A stretch of 64,000 bases of DNA from Clostridium ragsdalei P11 (GCF_001675165.1 NZ_LROS01000001.1:62001-126000), one strand, 5' to 3'; positions 1 through 8,983 are shown, counted from the first letter of the stretch. The notes: generated from the letters alone by a model not told the origin. Numbers and translations: made by a program.

Positions 1-66
1 CGTAGCATTGCTTATCCCCCCACTTTGATAGAAGATGGGGGGTTAGAAATGGTAGCGATTGGATAA
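1..66 (+). repeat. Family A structured repeat, copy 1 (cut by window edge)
   Basis: The segment matches the right half of the family A element: GTAGC, a C6/G6 hairpin (CCCCCC then GGGGGG), then a GGTAG-like block and a terminal GGATAA. The left half lies outside the window. It belongs to the short form of the element, like the copy at 5649-5789. Confidence 0.7.
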
Positions 67-343
67 ATCAACATTAAGTATAAATTATTATTTATACTAT
101 GTAAATAATAATTTAACAATTTGTTGGAATTAGTAATTAAAATTTCATATGAACCCTTGATCTTCACTAAAATAGAACTAATTCAAGTTATGTATAAATT
201 ATAAACACATATTAACTATTAATGACAAGTGACAACTTGTGTGATAGAATTAAGTTGTTACTAAATTTAAAATAGGATAAATAACAAAAATGACGTCAAT
301 ACTTGAAACTTTTCTTGTAAGCGTCAAAAAGGAGGTAATTTAT

Positions 344-1171
344 TTGATCAAAGTAGGTCTAATAGGTTTAGGTAAAACAGGAAAATATATTGCAGAAGGT
401 GTTTTACAACAAAATAACATGAAAATAGTAGCTGCAATCTGCAGTCCTAACAGTGAAAAAAAGGGAATGAATTTAGGAGAGTTACTTAGCAATTCTAAAA
501 CAGATGTAAAAATAACTACTTCTGATGAACTCCAAGCTACTATTTTTAAAACGAAACCGGACGTTGTGGTAGACTTCTCAAATCCTCAAGCTGCCATAAA
601 AAATGCAATCATACTATCAAAAATGAAAGTAAATGTAGTAATAGGTACAACAGGTTTTTCCAAAGAACATATTGAGAAACTTAAAAACATACCCTATAAG
701 TTTAAAAACGGCATAGTTTATGCCCCAAATATCACTTTAGGAGTAAACGTTCTAATGTTACTAAGCAATATTGCAGCTACTATATTAAATAATTATGACT
801 TTCAAATCGTAGAAATGCACTATAAAAACAAAAAAGACTCCCCATCAGGAACTGCATTAAAATTATACGATGAAATAGAGCATGGTCTTCAAATATCTGG
901 AGTGAAAAATAAACCTATTCCAATAAATTCTGTACGTGCCGGAGGTATAGTAGGAAAACATTCCGTTCTTATAATTGGTGAACATGACAAAATAGAAATA
1001 AGTCATGAATCTTTTTCAAAAAAAGCTTTTTCACTAGGAGCCCTTAATGCCGTAAACTACATTTATAAAAAATCCGGATACTACGAGATGAAAGATGTAT
1101 TAAATCTAAAAAAAATACTTCGTGAATACATTGACAGCCTAGACAATGAAGCAGTTAGTTCCCAAATTTAA
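344..1171 (+). CDS. dapB: 4-hydroxy-tetrahydrodipicolinate reductase
   Basis: DapB reduces 4-hydroxy-tetrahydrodipicolinate with NAD(P)H in the diaminopimelate/lysine pathway. The protein of 275 residues opens with a Rossmann motif, GLGKTG at residues 8-13. It carries the family signature around residue 157, EMH followed by KDSPSGTA, with the first histidine of the usual His-His pair kept and the second replaced by Tyr. The C-terminal VGKHSV...SHESFSKKAFSLGAL block is also typical. I chose the TTG at 344 because a GGAGG sits at 331-335, eight bases upstream; the ATG at 290 in the same frame has no such site and adds a tail not seen in the family. No dapA is adjacent, so the gene stands alone. 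Confidence 0.88.
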   Translation: MIKVGLIGLGKTGKYIAEGVLQQNNMKIVAAICSPNSEKKGMNLGELLSNSKTDVKITTSDELQATIFKTKPDVVVDFSNPQAAIKNAIILSKMKVNVVIGTTGFSKEHIEKLKNIPYKFKNGIVYAPNITLGVNVLMLLSNIAATILNNYDFQIVEMHYKNKKDSPSGTALKLYDEIEHGLQISGVKNKPIPINSVRAGGIVGKHSVLIIGEHDKIEISHESFSKKAFSLGALNAVNYIYKKSGYYEMKDVLNLKKILREYIDSLDNEAVSSQI

Positions 1172-1217
1172 AAATTAAACCATTTTACTGAGTCATATCT
1201 TTAATTCTAATTTATGA

Positions 1218-1236
1218 CCACCCTTAAAATGGGTGG
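1218..1236. terminator. Short GC-rich hairpin between convergent genes
   Basis: CCACCC, a seven-base loop and GGGTGG form a six-pair stem between the ends of dapB and the convergent surface protein gene. The T-rich tract is weak, so termination is plausible but not certain. Confidence 0.45.
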
Positions 1237-1250
1237 CCCGTTAAAAATCT

Positions 1251-3494
1251 CTATTTAGAATATTTGCTAATCCAGCTTACTATATCATCTATAATATACT
1301 TTGGTATATTACCCTTTCCATACTCCTCAGGAGTCATCTTGCCTTCTCCTTCTATAAAAAAGTGATTTAACTTATCATAAGAATTATATTCTATATTTTG
1401 TTTATCTTTTAACATACTTTTCCACTTTTCTAAATTAGAAGCAGCCACTTGATAATCTCTTTTACCTTGAAGAATAAGCAGTGGATCTTTTATATCTACT
1501 GCATCCTGTACTTGAGTTGAATTCTTAACACTCAACCAATAATAGGGATATGCATGAAAAATCATAGTATTTTCAGATATATTTTCAGGAAAATCTTTAT
1601 TGTTTTTTACTAAGTCATATAAATTTTGTATATACTTTAGATTATCTTCATCCATATATCCTATTGAATTTAAATATTTACTTTGCTCTAAAAGTGTGTC
1701 TAAAAAATCTACCGGTCCTGCCATCATTATTCCACCAGCTGCACCGCTATTGCCGCAATCTTTTAATATGGTTGGCGTAAGCATTGCCCCCTGACTGTGT
1801 CCTAAAACAAAGACCTTGCTGGAATCAATTCCTTCAGTTTTCTTTAATAATTTCACTGCATCTACTGCATCATTTACTGTTTCCTTATTTAAATCAAGTT
1901 TTGTATCTATTGCAGTTAAGGATGGATATTCATTTGACCTCTTATTATAGCGAAGCACTGCAATTCCCTTTGAAGCAAGTCCTGCAGATATATCCTTAAA
2001 TACCTTTGTGTCCCCATAGGTCTCGTCCATATCATTAGCGCCACTTCCATGGACAAGCACTACTGCCGGGAATGGTCCCTTTCCTTTAGGTATGCTCAAT
2101 ACTCCTGGGAGTTTATACTTTTCATCTCCTATAGCCACATTTTCTTCAGTAAAATTATCTGTATTTACATAAGTTGGAAGTTTGTAATTGCTTTCCCCCG
2201 GGGTAGCTTCAGATGTGAAATCATATACCTTTTCATCATTGTCATATTTTATTTTTATATCTACATTTGTAGGAAGTCCTTCTACTTTATAGGTTAACGT
2301 AACCATATTACCAAGAGGCAACTTTTCCTGCTTTATATCTAGAGGTTTTGTATCCATTCCTTTAAAGCTCATACTAGAAAAACAACTTTTCATTATGCTT
2401 TCTCCATATTCTGATTTTAAATCAGTGCTTAATCCTTTCACAGCCTCATCTATTTTTTTATTTAGTAAACATGTCATAAAATCCTGAGCTTTAGATTTCA
2501 AGCTTAGGGGATTCAAAATATCCTCTAAATTTTTAGAAATCATATTTTCTCCTCCAAGTATTACAATCTCATTCACCTTTTGATCCTGTATATAAGATTT
2601 AAGCTCCTCTACATTACTTTCATCAGTTATTACTATAGGCGCCTTAAATTTAGCTGAAAGAGCAATACCAGAAAGTGCATCTGGAAAGTTTTCCCCGCTT
2701 GCAACTACTAAGTTTTTCAAATCTTTATTGAAATATTTGCATATATTTATAGAAGTTTCATATCTATCTTTACCTTCTATTCTCACTACATTTTGTGATA
2801 CTTCTTTCAATTTACTCTCTATATTGCTGCTTACAGAACTGATTCCTCCTATAACATATATATTAGAAGGTTTTATTTCCCTAATTTTTTCTTCTATCTC
2901 ATTGGGCAGGTTTTCAGAAGGAGTTATAAAAACAGGATATCCTTTATAGGAAGCTATGCTTGCTATACTTAAAGCATCAGGAAAGTTGTCACCATTTGCT
3001 ACAATTACTGGAGTTCCTTCCTTTAAATCTACTTTGCTTACTATTTTTACATTGGTTTCATATCTGTCTTTTCCACCTAATCTTATTATTTTATTAAACC
3101 CTTTTTCTTTAAAATACCGTTCAAATTCACTATTTACAGAAGCTTCCCCTCCTAAAATATATATAGTTCCTTCTTTTTTTAAATGATTTTCAATATAACC
3201 TAATGTTTTATCACTACTTTTTATATTTTTACCTACAAGCATTATAGGATAATTTCCTAATTTCTGTAGACATCCAGCTGAAAGTGCATCTGCAAATTGT
3301 TCTCCACTTGCAACTATTACACTGTCCAATTGTCCTTGCTGAAAATAATTAGCTATATTGCTGCAGGTCTCATATCTGTCACTGCCATATAACCTTTGTA
3401 CACTAAAGTTGTCGTCTGCATAAGCAGGATAAGATAAAAAAGTACAAGTTGCTAAAGCTATCACAACACTTAATTTAGTATTTCTATTTAGCAT
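1251..3494 (-). CDS. Secreted CWB2-repeat surface protein with alpha/beta hydrolase domain
   Basis: A Sec signal peptide (residues 1-26, ending in PAYA) is followed by three cell-wall-binding-repeat-2 domains (about 33-125, 135-225 and 235-330), each with the family pattern of RxxGxDRYETxxxI, VIVASGxxFPDALS and IxVIGG. These domains anchor clostridial surface proteins non-covalently to secondary wall polymers. A DUF3887-like segment follows (about 335-440), then a serine hydrolase of the dienelactone/acyl-peptidase type with nucleophile motif GHSQG near residue 566, an acidic candidate in QGKRDY and a histidine in LNHFF. The enzyme is therefore probably an esterase or peptidase displayed on the wall; the substrate is unknown. 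RBS GAGGGGGAG precedes the ATG. An inverted repeat just upstream may control it. Confidence 0.85.
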   Translation of the reverse strand: MLNRNTKLSVVIALATCTFLSYPAYADDNFSVQRLYGSDRYETCSNIANYFQQGQLDSVIVASGEQFADALSAGCLQKLGNYPIMLVGKNIKSSDKTLGYIENHLKKEGTIYILGGEASVNSEFERYFKEKGFNKIIRLGGKDRYETNVKIVSKVDLKEGTPVIVANGDNFPDALSIASIASYKGYPVFITPSENLPNEIEEKIREIKPSNIYVIGGISSVSSNIESKLKEVSQNVVRIEGKDRYETSINICKYFNKDLKNLVVASGENFPDALSGIALSAKFKAPIVITDESNVEELKSYIQDQKVNEIVILGGENMISKNLEDILNPLSLKSKAQDFMTCLLNKKIDEAVKGLSTDLKSEYGESIMKSCFSSMSFKGMDTKPLDIKQEKLPLGNMVTLTYKVEGLPTNVDIKIKYDNDEKVYDFTSEATPGESNYKLPTYVNTDNFTEENVAIGDEKYKLPGVLSIPKGKGPFPAVVLVHGSGANDMDETYGDTKVFKDISAGLASKGIAVLRYNKRSNEYPSLTAIDTKLDLNKETVNDAVDAVKLLKKTEGIDSSKVFVLGHSQGAMLTPTILKDCGNSGAAGGIMMAGPVDFLDTLLEQSKYLNSIGYMDEDNLKYIQNLYDLVKNNKDFPENISENTMIFHAYPYYWLSVKNSTQVQDAVDIKDPLLILQGKRDYQVAASNLEKWKSMLKDKQNIEYNSYDKLNHFFIEGEGKMTPEEYGKGNIPKYIIDDIVSWISKYSK

Positions 3495-3518
3495 AATGCT
3501 CCCCCTCTTTTATATACT

Positions 3519-3569
3519 ATATTTGTTATAATTCTTATATTTGTTATATTTGTATTATAACAAATATAA
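3519..3569. promoter_or_regulatory. Inverted repeat operator candidate upstream of the surface hydrolase gene
   Basis: Perfect 14-base arms, TTATATTTGTTATA at 3535-3548 and its complement at 3556-3569, are separated by seven bases. A third half-site, ATATTTGTTATAAT, lies at about 3519-3531, closer to the start codon at 3494. The array lies in the 5' region of the minus-strand gene, so a repressor or activator site is likely; no regulator gene is adjacent. Confidence 0.5.
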
Positions 3570-3741
3570 ATTAAAAAAACAACGGGTATAGTGTCTGGAG
3601 TTTGGTATATTACCCCTTAAATACATTTTGGCGTTAGATCATTCCAACTTTTGATGATTGATAACATATGATTGTATTATTATAATTTAATTAGGTTCTA
3701 ATATTGAACGTTTTCAAAATATTCTTGAAAGGATGGAAAAA

Positions 3742-4890
3742 ATGAAAAAAAGCTTAGCTAAAATTTTGCTTCCATTGATTGCATTTACCTCAGTGATGAG
3801 TGTACCTTTTTACAAAGTAAATGCAGCTTCACAAACTCCAATATCAAGAACTCAAGTTGAGCAAAGGGCCGCAAGCTTAATGGATTTAACTTGGACATAC
3901 TCTGCAAATAAAAATAGTAATATATCTTCTCAATATGCATCAAGCGTTACACTCCCAAATCAGTTTAAAGGTGTAACAACAGCTACTTTTAAAGGTATAC
4001 CTTATTCTTGGGGCGGTATTGACGGAATTAATACCAATTCTTACAACGCTCCGTGGACAAACTTTCTCGATGCAGTTAACAAAGGCGCCTTTACAGGAAA
4101 CGTAAATACAGATGCAGGTCTAGGATATATACCTGGGACCGCAGGAATAGATTGCTCTGGTTTTGTACAAGCTTCTTTTAATATTTCAGACTATAAACAA
4201 TCAACAAGCACCTTATTAAACAACTATTTTAAAAAAATTGATTTAAACAGTCTACAACACATGGATATCCTAGACAAGCCAGGTGATCACGTAGTTATTT
4301 TTGATAAATGGGGAACTTTAAATGGAGTACAAGGTGCTTTTACCTATGAATCAACACCTGATCAAACTTACGGTGGAATACAAGGTGCTAAAAGATATTT
4401 TATAAGCATGAACACAATTAACCAAGGATATATACCTGCACGTTATATAAATATAGTTGAAGATACAACATCAACTCCTAAATTCAAAGTTGGAGGGTAC
4501 GCTCAGGTTTCTAATGTGACAAGTTATGCAAATTTGAGAACAAACCCCTCAACAAGTTATGCTATTTTAACCACTGTTCCAAAAGGTACTATTTTAAACT
4601 TAATCAATTACTCAAATGGATGGTATCAAGTTACCTACAACGGACAGACAGGATGGATCTGGGGAAACACCCTTGGTTCAGTACCAGCAAATCAATACGT
4701 AACTATTAGCGGTGTATACCAGTTAAATATAAGAGCAAATTCATCGTCTACATCACAAATAGTTGGGGTGCTCTCCCAAGGACAATATGCACAGAAAATT
4801 GGTCAAACTTCAGATGGTAGCTGGTATAAGATCCGTATAAATGGAATTGAAGGATGGTCTTCCTCAAAGTATTTAACCTATATTAAATAG
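3742..4890 (+). CDS. Secreted NlpC/P60-like cysteine peptidase with two SH3b domains
   Basis: A signal peptide of about 29 residues ends at KVNA. The catalytic-type domain contains GIDCSGFV (Cys near residue 138) and a GDHVVIF histidine near residue 182, the pattern of NlpC/P60 cell-wall hydrolases that cut peptide bonds of peptidoglycan. Two bacterial SH3 domains follow (about 255-312 and 318-383), each with the YANLRTNPS / QLNIRANSS and GWYQV / SWYKI elements used for wall binding. The ATG at 3742 is preferred over the in-frame ATG at 3733 because the AAAGG at 3728-3732 is then about nine bases away. The large spacer between the start of the mature protein and the Cys motif is longer than in minimal P60 domains. 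Confidence 0.8.
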   Translation: MKKSLAKILLPLIAFTSVMSVPFYKVNAASQTPISRTQVEQRAASLMDLTWTYSANKNSNISSQYASSVTLPNQFKGVTTATFKGIPYSWGGIDGINTNSYNAPWTNFLDAVNKGAFTGNVNTDAGLGYIPGTAGIDCSGFVQASFNISDYKQSTSTLLNNYFKKIDLNSLQHMDILDKPGDHVVIFDKWGTLNGVQGAFTYESTPDQTYGGIQGAKRYFISMNTINQGYIPARYINIVEDTTSTPKFKVGGYAQVSNVTSYANLRTNPSTSYAILTTVPKGTILNLINYSNGWYQVTYNGQTGWIWGNTLGSVPANQYVTISGVYQLNIRANSSSTSQIVGVLSQGQYAQKIGQTSDGSWYKIRINGIEGWSSSKYLTYIK

Positions 4891-4893
4891 TAA

Positions 4894-4947
4894 AAAAGAT
4901 TGCACAAGTTTTACTTTACGTAACTTGATTGCAATCTTTTTATTTTT
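4894..4947 (+). terminator. Rho-independent terminator
   Basis: AAAAGATTGCA pairs with TGCAATCTTTT, an inner CAAGTT/AACTTG extends the stem, and a T-rich run follows. It closes the NlpC/P60-like gene. Confidence 0.85.
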
Positions 4948-5036
4948 ATGCAAATAATTTGATAAAATGTTATTATAATAATATATTGTTAGGTTTTATT
5001 ACCTTAAGTAAATATCATATAAAGGAGATTTTAACT

Positions 5037-5567
5037 ATGGAAATGATGAAAGCAATAGCAGTGCGTAAATCTACTCGTAATTATAAAAGCGAGCAAATTA
5101 GTGATGATTCTTTAAATATTGTACTTAATGCAGGTTGTGCTGCACCTGTAGGAATGGGTGCTTATGATTCAGTTCATTTAACAGTAATTCAAAATTCTAC
5201 TTTACTAGATAAAATTACAAAAGCAACGGCAAACGCATTTGGCAGCCCAAATATGAAACCTTTTTATGGTGCTCCTACTTTAATTGTTGTTTCTGGTAAA
5301 GCAAATGATAAAGCACCTCACATTGAAATAGCTAATGCTGCTTGTGTTATCGAAAATATGGCTCTTGCTGCTACTGATATTGGTTTAGGTAGTGTGTATT
5401 TATGGGGATTTTTGGCTTCATTTTCGAAAGAGAAAGAATTATTAAAAGAACTTAATTTACCGGAAGGCTTCGTACCCGTTTCTGGTATTGCATTAGGCTA
5501 TCCCACAGAGCCGCTGACCAAAGAGAAAGAATTAAAACAAACTATCAAAATCAATACTATAAAATAA
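5037..5567 (+). CDS. Nitroreductase family protein
   Basis: The protein of 176 residues has the N-terminal RKSTRNYKSEQISDD motif (Arg and Ser contacts to FMN phosphate), a central region like IENMALAATDIGLGSVYLWG, and the C-terminal PVSGIALGYPTE motif of the FMN-dependent nitroreductase fold. Members use NAD(P)H to reduce nitro compounds, quinones or flavins; the physiological substrate cannot be read from sequence. ATG 5037 is chosen because AAAGGAG lies at 5021-5027, ten bases upstream; earlier in-frame ATGs have no ribosome binding site. Terminators before and after indicate a single-gene unit. Confidence 0.85.
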   Translation: MEMMKAIAVRKSTRNYKSEQISDDSLNIVLNAGCAAPVGMGAYDSVHLTVIQNSTLLDKITKATANAFGSPNMKPFYGAPTLIVVSGKANDKAPHIEIANAACVIENMALAATDIGLGSVYLWGFLASFSKEKELLKELNLPEGFVPVSGIALGYPTEPLTKEKELKQTIKINTIK

Positions 5568-5577
5568 TACTTGAAAC

Positions 5578-5623
5578 AAAAAGGCAAGGAATCCTAAAAC
5601 TACATAGATTTCTTACCTTTTTA
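5578..5623 (+). terminator. Rho-independent terminator
   Basis: AAAAAGGCAAGGAATC pairs imperfectly with GATTTCTTACCTTTTT, followed by TATT. It lies eleven bases after the nitroreductase stop codon. Confidence 0.75.
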
Positions 5624-5648
5624 TTACAAGTTAATGCTGTTTAACTTT

Positions 5649-5789
5649 TCTATAAACAGAGTTCTTGATTTCAAGTGGAGTTTTTTCTCCATCTGAAACT
5701 TAGAAATCGTTATCCAGGGGCGTAGCAGCCGTTATCCCCCCACTTTATAAGAAGATGGGGGGATTTTACGGCTGGTAGCCATCGGATAA
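5649..5789 (+). repeat. Family A structured repeat, copy 2
   Basis: The left block TATAAACAGAGTTCTTG leads to a small hairpin, then GTTATCC at 5709, GTAGC, a C6...G6 hairpin, GGTAGCCATC and the terminal GGATAA at 5784. This is the short form. Its right end abuts an MFS-transporter relic, so it may mark an insertion or rearrangement junction. Confidence 0.75.
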
Positions 5790-5917
5790 AAAATTATCAT
5801 AAGCACAACTGCAACAAGTGCCATGATAGCTGCATAATAAAATGGTGCTCTGTTATTTATATTATCATAAAGTACTCCTGCAATAACACTTGCAGAATGT
5901 CCAAAGTTTAAACTATT
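5790..5917 (-). pseudogene. MFS transporter relic
   Basis: The minus strand keeps about 42 codons reading LNFGHSASVIAGVLYDNINN then RAPFYYAAIMALVAVVLMII, the pattern of the last loop and final membrane helices of a major facilitator permease. There is no start, and the frame runs into the family A element at 5789. The rest of the gene is absent on both sides, so this is a fragment left after a rearrangement. Confidence 0.6.
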
Positions 5918-5923
5918 GATTTT

Positions 5924-6529
5924 TTAAGGTAATTGATTCTTATACTCTTGGTTACTTATTCTCTCTATAGGATCAACATATGTTTCATCCTCATCCACAT
6001 ATTCTTCAACTATATTTTTTCTTCTATTAAATTTGTTAACTGATTGGTAACTGTCTTCCATATCAAATTCAACCTGATCGTCGTCTCCATGGTATCCTCT
6101 ATTCCAGGTGTCCTTGAGGACATCTTCTTCTGGAGGTCTGTTGTTCATTTCATCAGGTTTTGAATTGTCTATACTTTGTTGACAATGAATACAGCGCTGT
6201 GCATATGGAAGAAATTCTAATCTATTTAGATCTATTTCCTTACCACACATTTCACATATTCCATAAGTACCCTCTTCAATTTTCTTTAAGGCATCATCTA
6301 CCTTTTCTATAATAAATTCTTCATTTTTCTGAAAAGCTAGCCCTCTTTCCTTGTCAAATATGCTGCTGGCATTATCTGCTGGGTGATTGTCATAAAAAGA
6401 CAGTTCTGTAGATAGTTCTGCATTGGATTTTATCGTTTCATTCTTTTCCATCTGCTCTAATAAATCATAAGCTGCATCTTTTTGTGATTTCAATTTATCT
6501 TTAAACCTTTGTAATAATTTCTCATCCAT
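5924..6529 (-). CDS. YteA-like TraR/DksA-type zinc-finger protein
   Basis: The protein of 201 residues has an N-terminal coiled region (about 1-85), then a four-cysteine zinc finger, CEMCGKEI and CIHCQ, near residues 93-120, as in DksA/TraR proteins. The acidic C-terminal third (DEDETYVDPIERIS) is typical of the YteA family annotated as sporulation-associated in Bacilli and Clostridia. DksA proteins act on RNA polymerase secondary channel function, but a role for YteA proteins is not established. The ATG is preceded by GAGGTG. It is transcribed alone; an MITE lies upstream. Confidence 0.8.
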   Translation of the reverse strand: MDEKLLQRFKDKLKSQKDAAYDLLEQMEKNETIKSNAELSTELSFYDNHPADNASSIFDKERGLAFQKNEEFIIEKVDDALKKIEEGTYGICEMCGKEIDLNRLEFLPYAQRCIHCQQSIDNSKPDEMNNRPPEEDVLKDTWNRGYHGDDDQVEFDMEDSYQSVNKFNRRKNIVEEYVDEDETYVDPIERISNQEYKNQLP

Positions 6530-6659
6530 AATTATTTACACCTCTCAATTATATTTCAGCATACATATATTTTAACTAAAAAAACGCCATTTATTCTATT
6601 ACACCTATTTAGCCTTTTAATGGTTTTATGAATGCCAAATATATAATTAAAAATTAAGG

Positions 6660-6903
6660 ACTTAACTTTAGCACATATAAAATTTTGACCTAATATAAGA
6701 AAATTACGACGCAAAGCTTTTGAAAATAACAAAGTTCAAATAACAAAGAACAGATAAAGATGATTTCCATCGTACCTCAGGAAATCTATAATTTTAATAT
6801 TTCCTGACGTTAGGAAGAAAATTATCCTTATTTGATATTTGAACTTTGAACCTTGTTCTTTAAAAAATTGCTTCGCAAAGTTTTTAAACTGCGAAAGTTA
6901 AAT
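6660..6903. mobile_element. Family B MITE-like element, copy 1
   Basis: A 244 bp non-coding block is closed by ACTTAACTTTAGCA and TGCGAAAGTTAAAT, degenerate inverted ends. About 140 bp of the interior is the reverse complement of the interior of the copy at 11466-11678, including TTCCTAACGTCA and GATTTCCTGAGGTACGA. It fills most of the gap between the YteA and DUF362 genes. No transposase is present. Confidence 0.7.
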
Positions 6904-6929
6904 TAAGAATTAATAGTTATGGATATCTG

Positions 6930-7964
6930 CTAATTTATTTCAACAAGTTCATATTTTTTACTACCCAAGCCTATTTTTTCTGCATAATCAAGAGTATACC
7001 TGCCCCTTTTAAATACAATTCTATCATTATTTTTATCAAGAACATCAAGGCATGCTTTATCAATAGCTACAGGATCCGTTGAAGCAAAAACTCCAATATC
7101 ATTTGCTATTGATTTCATATTGTGTCCTTCACAGTCACAATTTTTAGTTATATTAAAAGCAAAGGTTATATAAATATTATTTTTTTCCTTTGCTGCAGCA
7201 TAAGCATATTCTGCAAGTCTTTCATTAAAAGATTTGGTCATAGATCCAATCCAGCTGTGGTAAATAGCTCCCTGTGGACATATTGCCATACAAGAGGCAC
7301 ATCCAATACACTTGTCTTTATTGATCTTTGCCTTTCTATTTACAGTTATGGCATTTTGAGGGCACTTTTTTGCACAAGCGCTGCAGCCTTTACACTTAAA
7401 AAAGTTAATTTTAGGTGTAGAATTTGCATGCTGGGCAAGCTTTCCTCCTCTTGATGCACATCCCATTCCAAGTTGTTTTATGGCACCTCCAAAACCAGCA
7501 AGTATATGACCTTTAAAGTGACTTAGGACAATAAGCTGTTTTTTGTTTGCAATTTGTTTTCCTACCTTACATTTGTTAAAATTTTTTTTACTGATTTCAA
7601 TCTCCTCAAAATCTTCTCCATGTTCACCATCGGCTATTATTATAGGGAGTTCCGTAAACCCATGATCTTTTGCTAGTTTCAAATGCTTTTCTCTTGTAGT
7701 TCTTTCACCTCTATAGAGAACATTCGTCTCTATAAATGCACTATCTATGTTATTTTCCTTTAAATAATTTATTATACCAACAAAATTTTTTGATTGTATA
7801 AAAGTATTATTACCCTTTTCTCCAAAATGAACCTTGAGAGGTATGAATTTTTCAAGACTTATATGCTCCTCTTCCACTACTTTTCTTAAGAGTTTGCCAG
7901 CAGCATCACTTATCTCTTCTGTTTTGGAGTATGAATCAATAGCCTTAAAATAAACTTTTTTCAT
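6930..7964 (-). CDS. DUF362 domain protein with two [4Fe-4S] ferredoxin motifs
   Basis: The protein of 344 residues has an N-terminal DUF362 region, a ferredoxin insert with CKGCSACAKKCP and CIGCASCMAICP near residues 188-230 that should bind two [4Fe-4S] clusters, and a C-terminal DUF362 part containing STDPVAIDKACLD. Proteins of this type are assumed to be electron-transfer or cluster-handling proteins; no reaction is known. ATG 7964 has a perfect GGAGG eight bases upstream (7973-7977), whereas the longer in-frame start would read through that site. It is monocistronic and divergent from the MerR gene. Confidence 0.82.
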   Translation of the reverse strand: MKKVYFKAIDSYSKTEEISDAAGKLLRKVVEEEHISLEKFIPLKVHFGEKGNNTFIQSKNFVGIINYLKENNIDSAFIETNVLYRGERTTREKHLKLAKDHGFTELPIIIADGEHGEDFEEIEISKKNFNKCKVGKQIANKKQLIVLSHFKGHILAGFGGAIKQLGMGCASRGGKLAQHANSTPKINFFKCKGCSACAKKCPQNAITVNRKAKINKDKCIGCASCMAICPQGAIYHSWIGSMTKSFNERLAEYAYAAAKEKNNIYITFAFNITKNCDCEGHNMKSIANDIGVFASTDPVAIDKACLDVLDKNNDRIVFKRGRYTLDYAEKIGLGSKKYELVEIN

Positions 7965-8069
7965 AGAATAAACCTCCAGCAATAAATTAAATTTTTTATT
8001 CTACTAAAAATTATAGCATAGTTTACCCAGCAAATCCCATAATTCAATTTTTGACTCTATCTCTATTGA

Positions 8070-8101
8070 CTTTGACATTATGGTAAAGTTTAAAATATAA
8101 T
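8070..8101 (+). promoter_or_regulatory. MerR-type promoter with dyad in the spacer
   Basis: TTGACA at 8072-8077 and TATAAT at 8096-8101 are 18 bases apart. CTTT (8070-8073) and AAAG (8085-8088) form a dyad that overlaps the -35 and the spacer, the usual placement for MerR-family operators. The MerR gene starts 37 bases downstream, so autoregulation is likely. Confidence 0.6.
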
Positions 8102-8138
8102 TAATCACTTCGAAGGAAATAAATATTAGGAGGTTTTT

Positions 8139-8978
8139 ATGTACACTATAGGACAATTTTCGAAAATTGGAAATGTTTCAACCAAAATGCTCAGATATTA
8201 TGACAAAATTGGATTGATCAAACCAACTTTTGTTAATCCAGAAAATCAGTATAGATATTATGAAAAGCATCAAGTACAAGACATTCTGAAAATAAATAGG
8301 CTTAAAAAATATAAATTTTCATTAGATGAAATAAAACAAATTATTAAGGATAAAAGTAACAGCACTTTAGAAAAATTCTTATCAAAGCAAATAAGTTTAT
8401 TCGAAACTGAAATACAACAAAGCAACGATATTTTACTTCATCTTAAACATTCAATGGATCAATTGCAGAAAGGCGAGGATATAATGAATTCTAAAAGAAA
8501 TTTCCATGTTTTAATTGATACTTTAAAAGATACAACAGTTTTAAGCATAAGAGACACAATTTCAATGGACAATATAGGCAACTTAATAGGTAAAGTTTTT
8601 GAAAATATTTATAGAAATGGTCTTTCACCCTTCGGAAATATAAGAACTATTTACTACGACCAGGATTTTGATCAAAATTCTGACAATGACTTTGATCACA
8701 ATAATGCAGATATAGAAGTTTGCATTCCAGTAAACAGACAGCTAAAAACAGATACTGTATCAACTAAAGTTTTAAAAGGCGGCTTATATGTACACACAAC
8801 TTTTATAGGTCCTTATAGTGAAATCGGTGAAGCTTATGCTGAACTCCTTGACTGGATAAATAAAAATTCCTATAAAATAGCTGGACCTCCTCATGATGAA
8901 TACATCAAAGGCCCTGATTCTAAATGCAGTCACAATGAATTTGTAACAGAAGTGTATTTTCCAATAAATAAAAAATAA
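8139..8978 (+). CDS. MerR family regulator with GyrI-like effector domain
   Basis: Residues 1-70 form a MerR winged helix-turn-helix (IGQFSKIGNVSTKMLRYYDK, then YRYYEKHQVQDILKINRLKK). A dimerising coiled coil spans about 75-115. The C-terminal domain (about 125-279) looks like a GyrI/BmrR-type small-molecule binding fold, with FIGPYSEIGEAYAELLDWI and an end of FVTEVYFPI. Such BmrR-like proteins bind hydrophobic or cationic compounds and activate efflux or stress genes by twisting the promoter. No target operon is adjacent; the gene ends at a bidirectional terminator shared with the convergent FIST-GGDEF gene. RBS AGGAGG. Confidence 0.83.
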   Translation: MYTIGQFSKIGNVSTKMLRYYDKIGLIKPTFVNPENQYRYYEKHQVQDILKINRLKKYKFSLDEIKQIIKDKSNSTLEKFLSKQISLFETEIQQSNDILLHLKHSMDQLQKGEDIMNSKRNFHVLIDTLKDTTVLSIRDTISMDNIGNLIGKVFENIYRNGLSPFGNIRTIYYDQDFDQNSDNDFDHNNADIEVCIPVNRQLKTDTVSTKVLKGGLYVHTTFIGPYSEIGEAYAELLDWINKNSYKIAGPPHDEYIKGPDSKCSHNEFVTEVYFPINKK

Positions 8979-8983
8979 TACCT

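Noticed and set aside
290-343. N-terminal extension of DapB from the ATG at 290
   Set aside because: There is no ribosome binding site before it; a perfect GGAGG precedes the TTG at 344, where the family consensus begins.
66-343. Lysine riboswitch upstream of dapB
   Set aside because: The gap is AT-rich and I could not find the conserved lysine-aptamer junction sequences.
1600-3186. Several plus-strand frames opposite the surface hydrolase gene
   Set aside because: They are antisense shadows of a clear CWB2-hydrolase gene and lack ribosome binding sites.
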